Source: Duganella sp. 1411
GTDB taxonomy: Bacteria > Pseudomonadota > Gammaproteobacteria > Burkholderiales > Burkholderiaceae_D
DNA length: 64,000 nt
Assembly (NCBI RefSeq): GCF_017833525.1
Contig: NZ_JAFICD010000011.1
Coordinates: 1-64,000, forward strand
Reading direction: 5' to 3'
Within the stretch, counting starts at the first letter, position 1. Each line of letters opens with the position of its first letter. Under the pieces are notes generated by a model that was given only the letters and a program-made list of their open reading frames with translations, was not told the DNA's origin and did not search any database. Positions 45,675 through 60,220 of this stretch are shown here, piece after piece. The position numbers were made by a program, and so were the translations under genes.

Positions 45675-46292
45675 ATGCGACTCTACCACCACTCGATTTC
45701 GTCCAACTCGCGCCGCGTGATGCTGGCCGCCGAATACATGGGCACGCCGCTGGACCTGACCGACGTCAACCTGATGAATCCGGAGGACCGGCGCCGCCTG
45801 GCCGAGATCAATCCCAACTGCAAGCTGCCGGTGCTGCAGGACGGCGAGTTCACGCTGTGGGAATCGTGCGCCATCATGCAATACCTGGCCGACCGCACGC
45901 ACGGGCAGACGCTGTATCCCGACAACATCCTGACGCGGGCCGACATCAACCGCTGGATGATGTGGGCGTGCCAGCACTGGTCGCCGGCGATCGGCACGTT
46001 CACGTTCGAGCACATCTGGAAGGGCCTGATCGGCCAGGGCGGGCCGGACGCGGACGTCGTGGCCCGGGCCGGGGTCCAGCTGGCGCAGTTCGCCACAGTG
46101 CTGGATGGCCACCTGGCGGAGCGGCAATGGCTGGTCGGCGACAAGCTCAGCCTGGCCGATTTCGCGCTGGCGCCGCCGCTGATGTACGCCGACCAAGCCA
46201 AGCTGCCGATCGCGCAATACCGGCACATCATGGCGTGGTACCAGCGGGTGCGCGAGCTCGACGTCTGGAAGAACACCGAGCCGGTGTGGTGA
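45675..46292 (+). CDS. Glutathione S-transferase
   Basis: A 205-residue cytosolic GST. The N-terminal thioredoxin-like domain has SSNSRRVMLAAEY with a candidate catalytic Ser near residue 10, NCKLPVLQDGEFTLWES (cis-Pro and glutathione-binding Glu-Ser), and the helical domain carries LVGDKLSLADFALA. CGGAG lies before ATG 45675. It conjugates glutathione to electrophiles; the true substrate is unknown. Confidence 0.88.
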   Translation: MRLYHHSISSNSRRVMLAAEYMGTPLDLTDVNLMNPEDRRRLAEINPNCKLPVLQDGEFTLWESCAIMQYLADRTHGQTLYPDNILTRADINRWMMWACQHWSPAIGTFTFEHIWKGLIGQGGPDADVVARAGVQLAQFATVLDGHLAERQWLVGDKLSLADFALAPPLMYADQAKLPIAQYRHIMAWYQRVRELDVWKNTEPVW

Positions 46293-46350
46293 TGAAATGT
46301 GCCTGCTATGTGAAATGGCGCACAGAGCCGGCGGCATAGGGCGGGGTATT

Positions 46351-46419
46351 CTTGACCTGTCTCCTCTGGAGGAGATCCCTAGTTTTGGACTTTGCCCGCT
46401 ACCAAGCGGGCTTTTTTTT
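46351..46419 (+). ncRNA. Candidate small RNA with terminator
   Basis: Between the GST gene and the repeat block is a free-standing intrinsic terminator preceded by a small hairpin, TCTCCT-CTGG-AGGAGA (46360-46375). The hairpin exposes or hides both a Shine-Dalgarno-like and an anti-Shine-Dalgarno-like sequence. The segment contains no open frame. Its layout (short hairpin, linker CCCTAGTTTTGGAC, strong terminator) recalls the betaproteobacterial toxic small RNA family in Rfam, but this is from memory and not searched. No clear promoter is seen, so it could also be the 3' end of the GST mRNA. Confidence 0.4.
46394..46419 (+). terminator. Intrinsic terminator after the GST gene / small RNA
   Basis: GCCCGCT pairs with AGCGGGC around ACCA and is followed by eight T. 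It lies about 100 bases after the GST stop. Confidence 0.9.
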
Positions 46420-46430
46420 GCTCCAACTCC

Positions 46431-46660
46431 GTGGGGTCAAGTCTAACATTACTACATGGGCTCGGCTTTAAGGGGTGTTGGTGGCGGCTCGGCGATGGCG
46501 GATTACGCCGTGCCGGCTAATCCGCCCTACGTGTCTCCGTGGCGGAGCGTCGGTCCCGCCTCGGGGTCAGGTCTACGCCGTGGCGGATACGCGGGCGGCG
46601 GCCGGGGACGTGCGGGGCATTCGGAATCACGTAGGGCGGATTAGCGTAGCGTAATCCGCC
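46431..46660. repeat. Mosaic of family A and family B repeat fragments
   Basis: In order: a family B end (GGGGTCAAGTCTAACATT, 46433-46450), a reverse family A unit (46498-46530), a second family B end (GGGGTCAGGTCTAC, 46563-46576) and a forward family A unit (46631-46660). No coding sequence is seen in this 400-base gap between the GST and HDOD genes. The block looks like repeated insertion and decay of both repeat families. Confidence 0.78.
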
Positions 46661-46692
46661 AGGCACCGTCGGGGGCGCGGTTTTCCACCGTG

Positions 46693-47529
46693 TTACAGCA
46701 TCAACACCGCGTACAGCGATCGCACCTCGTGCGCCGATTCGGTCATGATGGCGTGCAAGGTGCCTTCGCCGACGACGAAATCGATGGTGCGCGCGCCTTG
46801 CAAGGTGGTAGCGCCGGGCCGTTGGTACAGCGGCGAATGCACCGGCGATAAATCATTGGCCAACAGCAGCGTGTCGCCCAGGGTTTCCGGCGGCAGCGCG
46901 CGCAGCCCCACCCACATCGCCTCGATCGATTTGTACACGCCCTCCGGCACGCCCAGCTTGGTCAGCACGCCGCGGCCGATCTCGACCTCGCCATGCTCGA
47001 CCCAATCCTCGGGCTCGCCGCTCATGACGTCCGGATACTCGGCCGCGCACGACAGCATGTAGAACCCGGCCACCTCGTGCACGATGCCGGCGAACAGCGC
47101 CGTGTCGGGATCGACATGCGTGACGCGGCGCGCGATCACCTGCGACAGCGCGGCCACGTGCGCCGTGTGTTCCCATAATTGATTGACTTTGTCCTTGAGG
47201 ACGGGCTCGGTGATCTGGCTGCCGATCTGGCGCACGATCAGCGCCGCGACCAGCGATTGCAGGGTGCGCACGCCAAGCCGCTGGACGGCCGCGCGCACGC
47301 TGGAGATTTCAGTGCCGGAACGGTTGTAGGCGACCGAGTTGGCGATGGCGACGCTGCGCGCGGCCAGCAACGGGTCGGCCTGGATCAGCTTGGCGGCCGC
47401 CTCGACATGGCAGTCCGGATCGCTCAGCGCCTGCTGCAGCCGCAGCGAGGCGTTGACGTTGGCGGGGAACGTCAGCTCCCCCCGGCTCGCCTGAGCGGCC
47501 ACGGCTTTGAAGGCGTCGAGTCTGTCCAT
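46693..47529 (-). CDS. HDOD domain protein
   Basis: A 278-residue signalling protein with one HDOD domain (about residues 15-210). Key stretches are ADPLLAARSVAIANSVAY, LGVRTLQSLVAALIVRQ and LFAGIVHEVAGFYML, where the HD dyad has become HE. HDOD proteins usually act as non-catalytic partners in signalling and stress control. A TATAAT box lies only seven bases before the ATG and there is no Shine-Dalgarno site, so the mRNA may be leaderless. Confidence 0.83.
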   Translation of the reverse strand: MDRLDAFKAVAAQASRGELTFPANVNASLRLQQALSDPDCHVEAAAKLIQADPLLAARSVAIANSVAYNRSGTEISSVRAAVQRLGVRTLQSLVAALIVRQIGSQITEPVLKDKVNQLWEHTAHVAALSQVIARRVTHVDPDTALFAGIVHEVAGFYMLSCAAEYPDVMSGEPEDWVEHGEVEIGRGVLTKLGVPEGVYKSIEAMWVGLRALPPETLGDTLLLANDLSPVHSPLYQRPGATTLQGARTIDFVVGEGTLHAIMTESAHEVRSLYAVLML

Positions 47530-47536
47530 CCCAAAA

Positions 47537-47542
47537 ATTATA
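47537..47542 (-). promoter_or_regulatory. -10 box of the HDOD gene, very close to the start
   Basis: On the minus strand GGGTATAAT ends seven bases before the ATG. Transcription from such a box would begin at or next to the start codon. Confidence 0.45.
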
Positions 47543-47619
47543 CCCCTGAATATTGCCGCAGGGCACTTTTTGGGAAAATACTTTTCAGCGCAGCCACACC
47601 CGCCGCCGCGCGGGCCGGA

Positions 47620-47901
47620 TTACTGCTCGCTGAAGATGGCGTCGCAGCCTTCGCGGATCTCGTCGCTGTCCTGCAGCTCGTCAGTCAGGCCGAGGTCGAA
47701 CAGCTCCTCGATCGCGTTCATGAAGCTGTTGTGCTTGGTGGCGCCGATCAGGCGATAGATCTCGCCGTCATCGTTGCGCACGCCGATCAGCAGCTTTTCC
47801 TGGCGCACCTCGTCCGGCGTGGCGACGTCGAGCAACAGGTTGCCGATGATGTGTTTGTCGAATTTGGGTGGCTTCTTGCCTTCGAGCAGAGTCGTTTTCA
47901 A
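47620..47901 (-). CDS. Small conserved-looking protein of unknown function (93 aa)
   Basis: The start is taken as TTG 47901, because AAGGAAAA lies just before it and its TTGA overlaps the stop of the MarR gene. An ATG twelve codons upstream is an alternative. The protein is acidic at the C-terminus (IEELFDLGLTDELQDSDEIREG) and begins KTTLLEGKKPPKF. No membrane segment or known motif was recognised. Its coupling to MarR suggests a role linked to that regulator. Confidence 0.65.
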   Translation of the reverse strand: MKTTLLEGKKPPKFDKHIIGNLLLDVATPDEVRQEKLLIGVRNDDGEIYRLIGATKHNSFMNAIEELFDLGLTDELQDSDEIREGCDAIFSEQ

Positions 47902-48371
47902 ATGTTTTCCTTGGTTGAGTCGGGGGTGGACGGGCATCCGGCGCCGCTGGCCATGATCACAGTTTTGAGCTTGGACAGGTTTTTTTCAAGGGCCGCGAGA
48001 TCTTCCTCGCGGTAGTCCGCAAACAGCTGCCTGCCCATCGCCATCACCTTGGGGAAGGCGGCATGGAAGGTCGCCTCGCCGTCGGCCGTCAGGCGGACGA
48101 AGAAAGAACGCTTGTCGCAGTCGTTGCGCTGACGTTCGACCAGCCCTTTCTGCTCCAACCGTTCGATCACGCCGGTCAGCGTGCCCTTGGTGATGAGCGT
48201 CTTCTCGCCCAGTTCCTTGTACGACATGCCGGGCGTGTTGCCCAGCGTGGCGATGATGTCGAACTGGGGATGCGTCAAGCCGCTCTGGCGCGCCTGTTCG
48301 CTCGAGAGCCGTTCAAAGCCCTGCATGCACTCGGCCAGCAACCGGATACTTTTCAGATATCGTTCACCCAT
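47898..48371 (-). CDS. MarR family transcriptional regulator
   Basis: A 157-residue winged-helix regulator. The DNA-binding part reads MSYKELGEKTLITKGTLTGVIERLEQKGLVERQRNDCDKR, with the family's wing Asp-Lys-Arg. It ends in an extension (GAGCPSTPDSTKENI) with a single Cys. TATAAT lies eight bases before the ATG without a Shine-Dalgarno site. It diverges from a DMT exporter gene, a common MarR target, and is translationally coupled to a small unknown protein. Confidence 0.88.
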   Translation of the reverse strand: MGERYLKSIRLLAECMQGFERLSSEQARQSGLTHPQFDIIATLGNTPGMSYKELGEKTLITKGTLTGVIERLEQKGLVERQRNDCDKRSFFVRLTADGEATFHAAFPKVMAMGRQLFADYREEDLAALEKNLSKLKTVIMASGAGCPSTPDSTKENI

Positions 48372-48379
48372 AGCATGTG

Positions 48380-48420
48380 ATTATAGCCGGTTCGCAATTT
48401 GCGGCCCGGACGGGTACACT
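48380..48420. promoter_or_regulatory. Overlapping divergent promoters of marR-like and DMT exporter genes
   Basis: For the plus strand, TTCGCA (48391-48396) and TACACT (48415-48420) are 18 bases apart. For the minus strand, TATAAT occupies 48380-48385. With a spacer this short, binding of one regulator could control both genes. Confidence 0.45.
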
Positions 48421-48463
48421 ATGCGCCTCTGGAATTGACAACTACATCGATAACAAAAAAACC

Positions 48464-49378
48464 ATGCCTCAACACATGCGCGGTGTCGCCGCCTTGCTGG
48501 TCGTGACCCTGGTCTGGGGCACGACGTTTCCGGCGATGAAGGACATGACGGGCACCTTGTCGGCCAGCTGGATCGTGCTGAGCCGCTTCACCATCGCTAG
48601 CCTGTTGCTGCTGCCCTTCCTGTGGCGCGCCCGCTGGAACGATGCGCGCTGGGGCGTGCTGGCCGGCGTGGTGTTGTTTCTGTGCTACGTGTTCCAGATC
48701 GAGGGGCTGGCGCTGACCACCTCCAACCGCAACGCCTTCGTCACCGGCCTGAACGTGCTGGTGCCGCCGCTGGTCGGCGTGTTGATGGGGAAAATATTGG
48801 AGCGGCGCATCGTCGTCGCGCTGGTGCTGGCGCTGGCCGGCCTGTTCGCGCTGTGCTGGGAGGGCGGCTTCGTCTGGGGCCGCGGCGACACCCTGGCGCT
48901 GCTGTGCGCGCTGTGCTTCGGCCTGTACGTGGTGCTGATGGCGTCGACCACGCGCAAGGTCGACAAGCTGATGGTGCTGACGGCGTCGCAGATCGTCACG
49001 GTGGCCGCGTGCTCGGCGCTGTGGCTGCTGCTGCGCGAGGTGCCGCTGGGCGCGGCCGAGCGGGCCGAGGACCTGCCCAACTACCTCGGCTACATCGGCG
49101 CCGGGCTGACGACGTACGCGCCCAACATCGTCTACCTGGGCGTGGTGGCGACGGCGGCCATCATCTCGCTGCAAACCTGGGGCCAGAGCCACAGCAGCGC
49201 CAACGAGGCGGCCGTGATCTACGCCTTCGAGCCGGGCTGCGCGGCGATCTTCGCCTATTTCTGGCTGGGCGAGACCTTGGCGTGGAACGGCCTGCTCGGC
49301 GCCATGCTGTTGATCTCCGGTATGATAGTCAGCCAGTGGAGCACCGAGCGTCCGGCCGCCGCGCTGGCGCCCGAGTAG
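48464..49378 (+). CDS. DMT superfamily transporter (EamA domain)
   Basis: A 304-residue inner membrane exporter with ten predicted helices in two EamA repeats (VTLVWGTTFPAMK at the start, SNRNAFVTGLNVLVPPLVG, ANEAAVIYAFEPGCAAIFAYFWLGE near the end). Family members export amino acids, metabolites or drugs. I choose ATG 48464; ATG 48476 is also possible. It lies 26 bases before a GlxA-type regulator in the same direction and opposite a MarR gene. Confidence 0.86.
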   Translation: MPQHMRGVAALLVVTLVWGTTFPAMKDMTGTLSASWIVLSRFTIASLLLLPFLWRARWNDARWGVLAGVVLFLCYVFQIEGLALTTSNRNAFVTGLNVLVPPLVGVLMGKILERRIVVALVLALAGLFALCWEGGFVWGRGDTLALLCALCFGLYVVLMASTTRKVDKLMVLTASQIVTVAACSALWLLLREVPLGAAERAEDLPNYLGYIGAGLTTYAPNIVYLGVVATAAIISLQTWGQSHSSANEAAVIYAFEPGCAAIFAYFWLGETLAWNGLLGAMLLISGMIVSQWSTERPAAALAPE

Positions 49379-49403
49379 CCCCCAAACCCGACCACGATGC
49401 CCG

Positions 49404-50354
49404 ATGTCCTTCGCTAATCTATCCCGGCTCGCCCAGCAGCGGCCGCTGCGCGTGCTGCTGGTGAACGCGGGCGAGGCCGACGCCATCACCTGGGCCGGCC
49501 TGGCGCAGCCGCTGCGGCTGGCCGCGACCATCCTCGGCAAGGACGCCTTGCACCTTGAAACGATGACCCCGGCGCAACTGCTGCTGGCGCCGCCGGCGCA
49601 CCACCATCTGGCGCTGCTGGTGGCCGACGAGAACCAGGCGGCGATGGCGGCCGCGCAGGGCCGCGCCGTCATCGAGCGCTGCCGCGCGGCCGATTACTGG
49701 GGCGGGGTCGGCGCCGGCGTGCTGTGGCTGGCCGAGGCCGGCCTGATGGCGGGCGTGCGCATCGCGCTGCCGTGGGCGCTGTACGCCGACACCGAACACA
49801 TCAACGAGCGCGCGATCCTGACCCCGCACCTGTTCGAGCTCGATGGGCGCCACCTGAGCTGCTGCGGCGGCGCCGCCAGCATCGACTTCGCGCTGACCCT
49901 GATCGAGTGCCTGTTCGGCGCGACGGTTCAGGCCGCCATCAAGGAGGGCTTGTGCGTCGAGCGCGTGCGCGGCCACGAGGAGCGCCAGCGGGTGGCGCTG
50001 CAGGCCCGCTTCGGCGCCCTGCAGCCGCGTCTGTCGGAGGCGGTCACCTTGATGGAAACCAATATCGAGGAACCGCTGTCGACCGACGACATCGCCAACC
50101 TGGTCGGCCTGTCGCGGCGCCAGCTCGAGCGCCTGTTCAAGCAATACCTGAGCAGCCTGCCGTCGCGCTACTACCTGGAGCTCAGGCTGCAACGCGCGCG
50201 CCAGCTGCTGCTCGAGACCAACCACTCGATCGTCCAGGTCGGACTGATGTGCGGCTTCTCGTCCGGCTCGCATTTTTCGACCGCGTTCGGCGCGCTGTTC
50301 GGCAACACGCCGCGCGAGGAGCGCCAGCGCAAGCTGGCCAACCGGCCGGGCTAG
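49404..50354 (+). CDS. GlxA family regulator (DJ-1/PfpI domain plus AraC domain)
   Basis: A 316-residue regulator with an N-terminal glutamine amidotransferase-like domain (about 15-195) and a C-terminal AraC domain (STDDIANLVGLSRRQLERLFKQYL and SIVQVGLMCGFSSGSHFSTAFGALFG). Relatives such as GbdR, CdhR and ArgR of Pseudomonas respond to betaine, carnitine or arginine. The target genes are unknown; the exporter just upstream is a candidate. Confidence 0.87.
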   Translation: MSFANLSRLAQQRPLRVLLVNAGEADAITWAGLAQPLRLAATILGKDALHLETMTPAQLLLAPPAHHHLALLVADENQAAMAAAQGRAVIERCRAADYWGGVGAGVLWLAEAGLMAGVRIALPWALYADTEHINERAILTPHLFELDGRHLSCCGGAASIDFALTLIECLFGATVQAAIKEGLCVERVRGHEERQRVALQARFGALQPRLSEAVTLMETNIEEPLSTDDIANLVGLSRRQLERLFKQYLSSLPSRYYLELRLQRARQLLLETNHSIVQVGLMCGFSSGSHFSTAFGALFGNTPREERQRKLANRPG

Positions 50355-50366
50355 CCGGGCCGCCGC

Positions 50367-51059
50367 TTACTCCCCTTGCCAGAAATCCTTGAACGTGGCG
50401 CTCCTGAACTTGATGTCGGAGAACTGCGCGCTGAAGCCGTCGCCGTCCGGCGATTGCGACGAGAAGCCGACCTTGACGCTGGCCGCCCCGGGCAGGCCGA
50501 AGCTGCGCACCATGCTCCAGGCATTGCCGTCCGGCGAGGTGTAGAACACGAACATGTCCTTGCGCCGCACCACCTTCAGGTAGACCGCGTCGCCCGGCCG
50601 CACGCCGTGGTGGGCGTCGTCGCCGACGCCCTTGGCCACGGTGCTCGAGATGCCGGCCGCGCCGGTCTTGGCGAACTCGAACAGCAGCTTGGCCCAGTTG
50701 GTCCGGTCGCCGTAGACGATCAGCGCGGCGCCGTTGAACGGATGGTTGACGCCGGCCTTGACCTTGGCCGAGAAGATGAAGTCGCCCGTCGGCTGGAACA
50801 GCACGCGCGGCGTCTTGTCAGCCACCTCGGTGCCGTCGGTGTTGGCGTACAGGTCGGTGCCCTTCTTGGCCTGCAACACCAGCGCCTTGTCCTTGACGCT
50901 GGCCGCACCCAGGTCGAGCTGCGTTTCGAGCGCGAACGGCAGCGTGTCGATCGCCAGCTTGCCGTCCTTGAGCGTGGCCTCGCTGGCGTGCGCCTGCGCC
51001 GCCATCAGTGCCGCCGCCATGGCAAAGGCGCCCAGGGTGATTTTTTTGTTTTGAAACAT
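50367..51059 (-). CDS. Secreted DUF1349 (concanavalin-like) protein
   Basis: A 230-residue protein with a signal peptide ending near AHAS (residue 26). The body is a DUF1349 beta-sandwich (TGDFIFSAKVKAGVNHPFNGAALIVYGDRTNWAKL, KDMFVFYTSPDGNAW), a fold shared with sugar-binding lectins. AAGGA lies ten bases before the ATG. It follows the NRPS cluster by 54 bases on the same strand and may belong to it, but it could be a separate gene. Function is unknown. Confidence 0.8.
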   Translation of the reverse strand: MFQNKKITLGAFAMAAALMAAQAHASEATLKDGKLAIDTLPFALETQLDLGAASVKDKALVLQAKKGTDLYANTDGTEVADKTPRVLFQPTGDFIFSAKVKAGVNHPFNGAALIVYGDRTNWAKLLFEFAKTGAAGISSTVAKGVGDDAHHGVRPGDAVYLKVVRRKDMFVFYTSPDGNAWSMVRSFGLPGAASVKVGFSSQSPDGDGFSAQFSDIKFRSATFKDFWQGE

Positions 51060-51113
51060 ACGATGTCTTCCTTGGTGGGTGGCGTTCGCACGCCGGGTTG
51101 TAATAAGTTAAGG

Positions 51114-52204
51114 TCAATGGGTGAACAACATCACGCGCTTGCCTTCCGGATGCAGCTGCACGTGGCAAATCAGGTCCAGCCGGTGCTTCGGCACCAGCGC
51201 CACCAGCTCCACGCCGGGATCGTCGGCCAGCTGTTGGCGCAGCGCCTCCAGGCCGATGTCCTTGACGAAGCGGCGCGCGCCCGCATGCGTGGCGGGCACG
51301 CCGGCGATGGCGCGCAGCGCGTGCTCGAAGCGCCGGTAGCAGCTCAGCCACGGACGCTTGTCGCCCGCCAGCAGGCGTCGCTGGCGCCGCTGGGGATCGA
51401 AAAAGTCGCGGAAGATCCCTTGCGCATGGACCGCCGGCTCGGGATGCAGCGCGGCGAACGCCTCCAGGTTGCGGTTCCACGACAGATAGCCCTCGTCGCT
51501 GTTCCACGACACGGGATGGGTCAGGTGGTAGGCCAGCACGTTGGGATTGTAGGCCAGCTTGACGCCGTGTTGCGCCAGCCGGTAGACGAACTCGCAGTCC
51601 TCCAGGCCCCAGCCGCGGAAGGCGGCGTCGTTGAAGCCGCCGCAGCCGTCGAGATCGCGCCGGCGGATCGAGAAATTGTGCGAGAACCCCAGGTGCCAGG
51701 CGCCCTGCAGCGTCTGCAGGTTTTCCGAGTACCACTCGAACACGGCGAAGCGCGGATCGGCGTAGCTGACGTTGGCGGCGGGGTCGGCGATGGCCGCCGG
51801 CGTCGGCGCGATGTCGTTGCGCAAGCCGATTTGCAGCACCGCCTGGTCCTCGGGCACGTGCGCGAAGAAGCGCACGTGCTGTTCCAGGAAGTCGGGCGCG
51901 AACACCTGGTCGCTGTCGAGGAACAGCACGATCTCGCCGCGCGCCCGCGCCAGGCCGGCGTTGCGCGCGTGGCCGGCGCCGCGGTTGTGCGGATACCATA
52001 AGTAGCGCAGTTCGTAGCCGAAGTCGCGCCCGTCCAGCAGCGCGCCGAGCTGGGCGTCGGACGAGCCGTCGTCGACCACCAGAACCTCGAAGCGCTCGCG
52101 CGCCAGCGATTGCCGCCCCAGCGATTCGAGCGTGTGCAGCAGCGGCTCGCGGTTTTCATAGTAGGGCAGGATGACCGAACATTGCAGTGTCATGGGGTCC
52201 GCTT

Positions 52205-52208
<4 letters not shown>
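51114..52208 (-). CDS. Family 2 glycosyltransferase of the NRPS cluster
   Basis: A 364-residue GT-A enzyme. It starts with SVILPYYENREPLLHTLESL, has VVDDGSSD near 45 and the metal-binding FLDSDQ (Asp98, Asp100), then the galactosyltransferase-like FRGWGLEDCEFVYRL. A C-terminal part of about 65 residues (VPKHRLDLICHVQLHPEGK) is not typical. ATG 52208 overlaps the NRPS stop as ATGA, so the two are co-translated, which ties this sugar transfer to the NRPS product. The longer open frame upstream is only the antisense shadow of the NRPS frame. Sugar and acceptor are unknown. Confidence 0.86.
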
Positions 52209-58095
<5,887 letters not shown>

Positions 58096-58099
<4 letters not shown>

Positions 58100-59343
58100 T
58101 GCGCGGGCTCCCCGGCCAGCATGGTGCGCAGCGGCGCGCCCGCGCGGGCGGCGGTGGCGACCAGGCGCGGCCAGGCGCGCATCAGGCTCGCGTGGTTGCG
58201 GTAATCCTGGCGGCAGCCGGCCAGCACCTCGTCGAGCCGGCTCGACAGGTCGGCGGCTTCGGCCGCATACAGCTGGCCGATGAAGCCGTCGACGAAGCGC
58301 GCCAGCGCCTGGCGCCGCCCAGGCAGATCGGCGTCCGCCAAGGTCGACAGCGCGGCCGCCGCCGCGTCCTGGAAGTTGCCCTCCAGATGCAGTTCGCCCT
58401 GGTCGGCGCGCGCCTTGAGCTGGCGCTGCAGCGCCATGTACACGGGGCGCAGGTCGCAATACTTCACCAGCGACATGATGTAGGGCATGGGATCGGCCTT
58501 GCGGCCGCTGTGGTATTCGTGCACCACGCGGCGCTGGTGGTAGGCCACCGGCAGGCCGAAGGCGCCGGCCAGCTTGAACACCGAATAGTCGGACGACATG
58601 GCGTTCGACGGCAGGCTGGGAAACAGCAGGTGCAGCTGGCGGATCGCCATGTTGCCGGCGTCGGGCATGTAGAAGCCTTGTTCGTTGCTGTAGTCGACCT
58701 GGTCGGCACGGTACAGCGCCCGGCTGTTGCCGTCGACCCAGTCGTAGATCGATTGATGCAGCGACGGGTCGACCCCCATGTTCGACCAGAAGCGCGAGAA
58801 CAGCTCGGGCGACACCTGCAGGAAAGGCTTGAGGTCGAGGTTCCATTCGCCCACGTAGCCGCTGCCGGCGATGTAGGGCCGCCGGCCCTGGCCGCCCAGG
58901 CTCTGCATCTCGAACTCGAGCGGATAGGGGCAGTTCTCCTGCAGCCGGGTGTCGGAATCGCGCCGGTGGATCACGCCCGACCCCAGCGCGGCGGCGAACA
59001 GCGAAATCTTGTTCATGACGGCGCCGTAATTGCTGCCGCGCGGCGCGATCCAGTCGAGCAGGCTCGGCGGGTAATCGGCCAGGCGCAGCAATTCGCGCAC
59101 CGCCGCCTGCTGGCGCTCCAGCGTGACGTGGTGGAGCGCCAGGTGCGGATAGGCCGCGCGCGCCTGCGCGATGTGGCCGGCGTTGTCGCGCTCGACGCCG
59201 GCGTCGCCCGAGTCGAGCAGGAACAGCGGAACCGACTCGCCGGTGAGCCGGAACCAGTAGTCGATCTCGTTCAGGTAGGAACGCACCGGCACGGCGGCGT
59301 CGCGGTTGGTCGGTATCCAGTAGGTGTGCGGCGCGCTGTTCAA
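58096..59343 (-). CDS. Glycosyltransferase-like protein of unknown function (DUF6271-like)
   Basis: A 415-residue protein. It starts with YWIPTNRDAAVPVRSYLNEIDYW, then has a Rossmann-like half, and HRRDSDTR with Asp129-Ser-Asp131, a DxD motif as in GT-A glycosyltransferases. Later conserved-looking parts are SGYVGEWNLDLKPF and HLLFPSLPSNAMSSDYSVFKLAG. It resembles the DUF6271 type met in natural product clusters, recalled from memory. The start is TTG with GAGAGGAG seven bases before it. Its stop overlaps the NRPS start. It probably acts on the NRPS product or supplies its precursor. Confidence 0.7.
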
Positions 59344-59378
59344 TTCGAACTCCTCTCAGGTCGGGGGGCGGTCACGAT

Positions 59379-60218
59379 TCAGTCCCAGGCGTCGACGCCC
59401 AGCAGGCGCCGGCCCAGGCCGGTCAAGTGCGCGGGGGCTGCCTTGGCCTGCTCGATCCCGCGCGGATCGGCGGCAAAACCTTGTTCGTTGAACGGCGGCG
59501 CGTTGTGGCGCCAGTGTTCGATGCGCGCCCGCCGGTCCGCTTCCGGGACCGAGTCGGCCGGCATCATCGTGACGTACTGGGCCACGCGCGGGCGCTCGGT
59601 GCGGTTGCGCGAACTGCTGTGCAGCAGGCCGACGTTCCAGATGATCAGGTCGCCCGCGTTGCCGGGCACCTGGACGATTTCGCTGGCCGGCACGGCGGGC
59701 AGGCGGACCGGCCTGCCGGGCGGAATCTCGGCAACGATCTGCGCCACGCGCCGGTGGCTGCCGGGCACGCACTGGAAGCCGCCCTGGTCGGCGCTGGTGT
59801 CGGCCAGGCACAGCACGCCGCCGACGGCCAGCGGCAGCGGCCAGGCCAGCGGATCGATGTCCCAGTGGATATTGCCCTGGTAATCGTCGTGCGGCTGCGC
59901 CGGTGGATTCATGTTCAGGCGGTCGAGGCTGACCAGCAGCCGCTCGGTGCCGTACAGCTCGGCGAAGGCGGCGTGGAGGCGTGGGTGCTGGCGCACGTCC
60001 CACATGCTCTGGTGGTGGAACAGCTGCACCATGCCCGAGCGCGGCCGGTGCCAGGCCGGCCAGTCGTACCAGCCGGCCGGGTCGTGGCGGTCCATGGCGA
60101 GGAATTCCCACATGGCGTCGAGCACGGCGTCGGCCATCTCCTTGGGCACGGCCTGGCGCAGCACAATAAAGCCGTCGCGCTCCCAGGCCTCCCGTTCGGC
60201 TGCGGAAAATATCGACAT
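59379..60218 (-). CDS. PhyH family iron/2-oxoglutarate dioxygenase
   Basis: A 279-residue enzyme of the phytanoyl-CoA dioxygenase family. The iron ligands are visible as IHWDID (His118, Asp120) and LLHSSS (His200), and the Arg in RTERPR may bind 2-oxoglutarate. It would hydroxylate a carbon in the NRPS product or a free amino acid. AAGGGTGA precedes the ATG, two bases after the MATE stop. A 35-base gap separates it from the next gene, so it is part of the cluster operon. Confidence 0.87.
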   Translation of the reverse strand: MSIFSAAEREAWERDGFIVLRQAVPKEMADAVLDAMWEFLAMDRHDPAGWYDWPAWHRPRSGMVQLFHHQSMWDVRQHPRLHAAFAELYGTERLLVSLDRLNMNPPAQPHDDYQGNIHWDIDPLAWPLPLAVGGVLCLADTSADQGGFQCVPGSHRRVAQIVAEIPPGRPVRLPAVPASEIVQVPGNAGDLIIWNVGLLHSSSRNRTERPRVAQYVTMMPADSVPEADRRARIEHWRHNAPPFNEQGFAADPRGIEQAKAAPAHLTGLGRRLLGVDAWD

Positions 60219-60220
60219 GG

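Noticed and set aside
58100..58846. A 249-codon extension of the NRPS frame upstream of ATG 58099.
   Set aside because: It overlaps the unknown DxD-motif gene, which has its own strong ribosome site and motifs. The extension shows no condensation or other NRPS domain.
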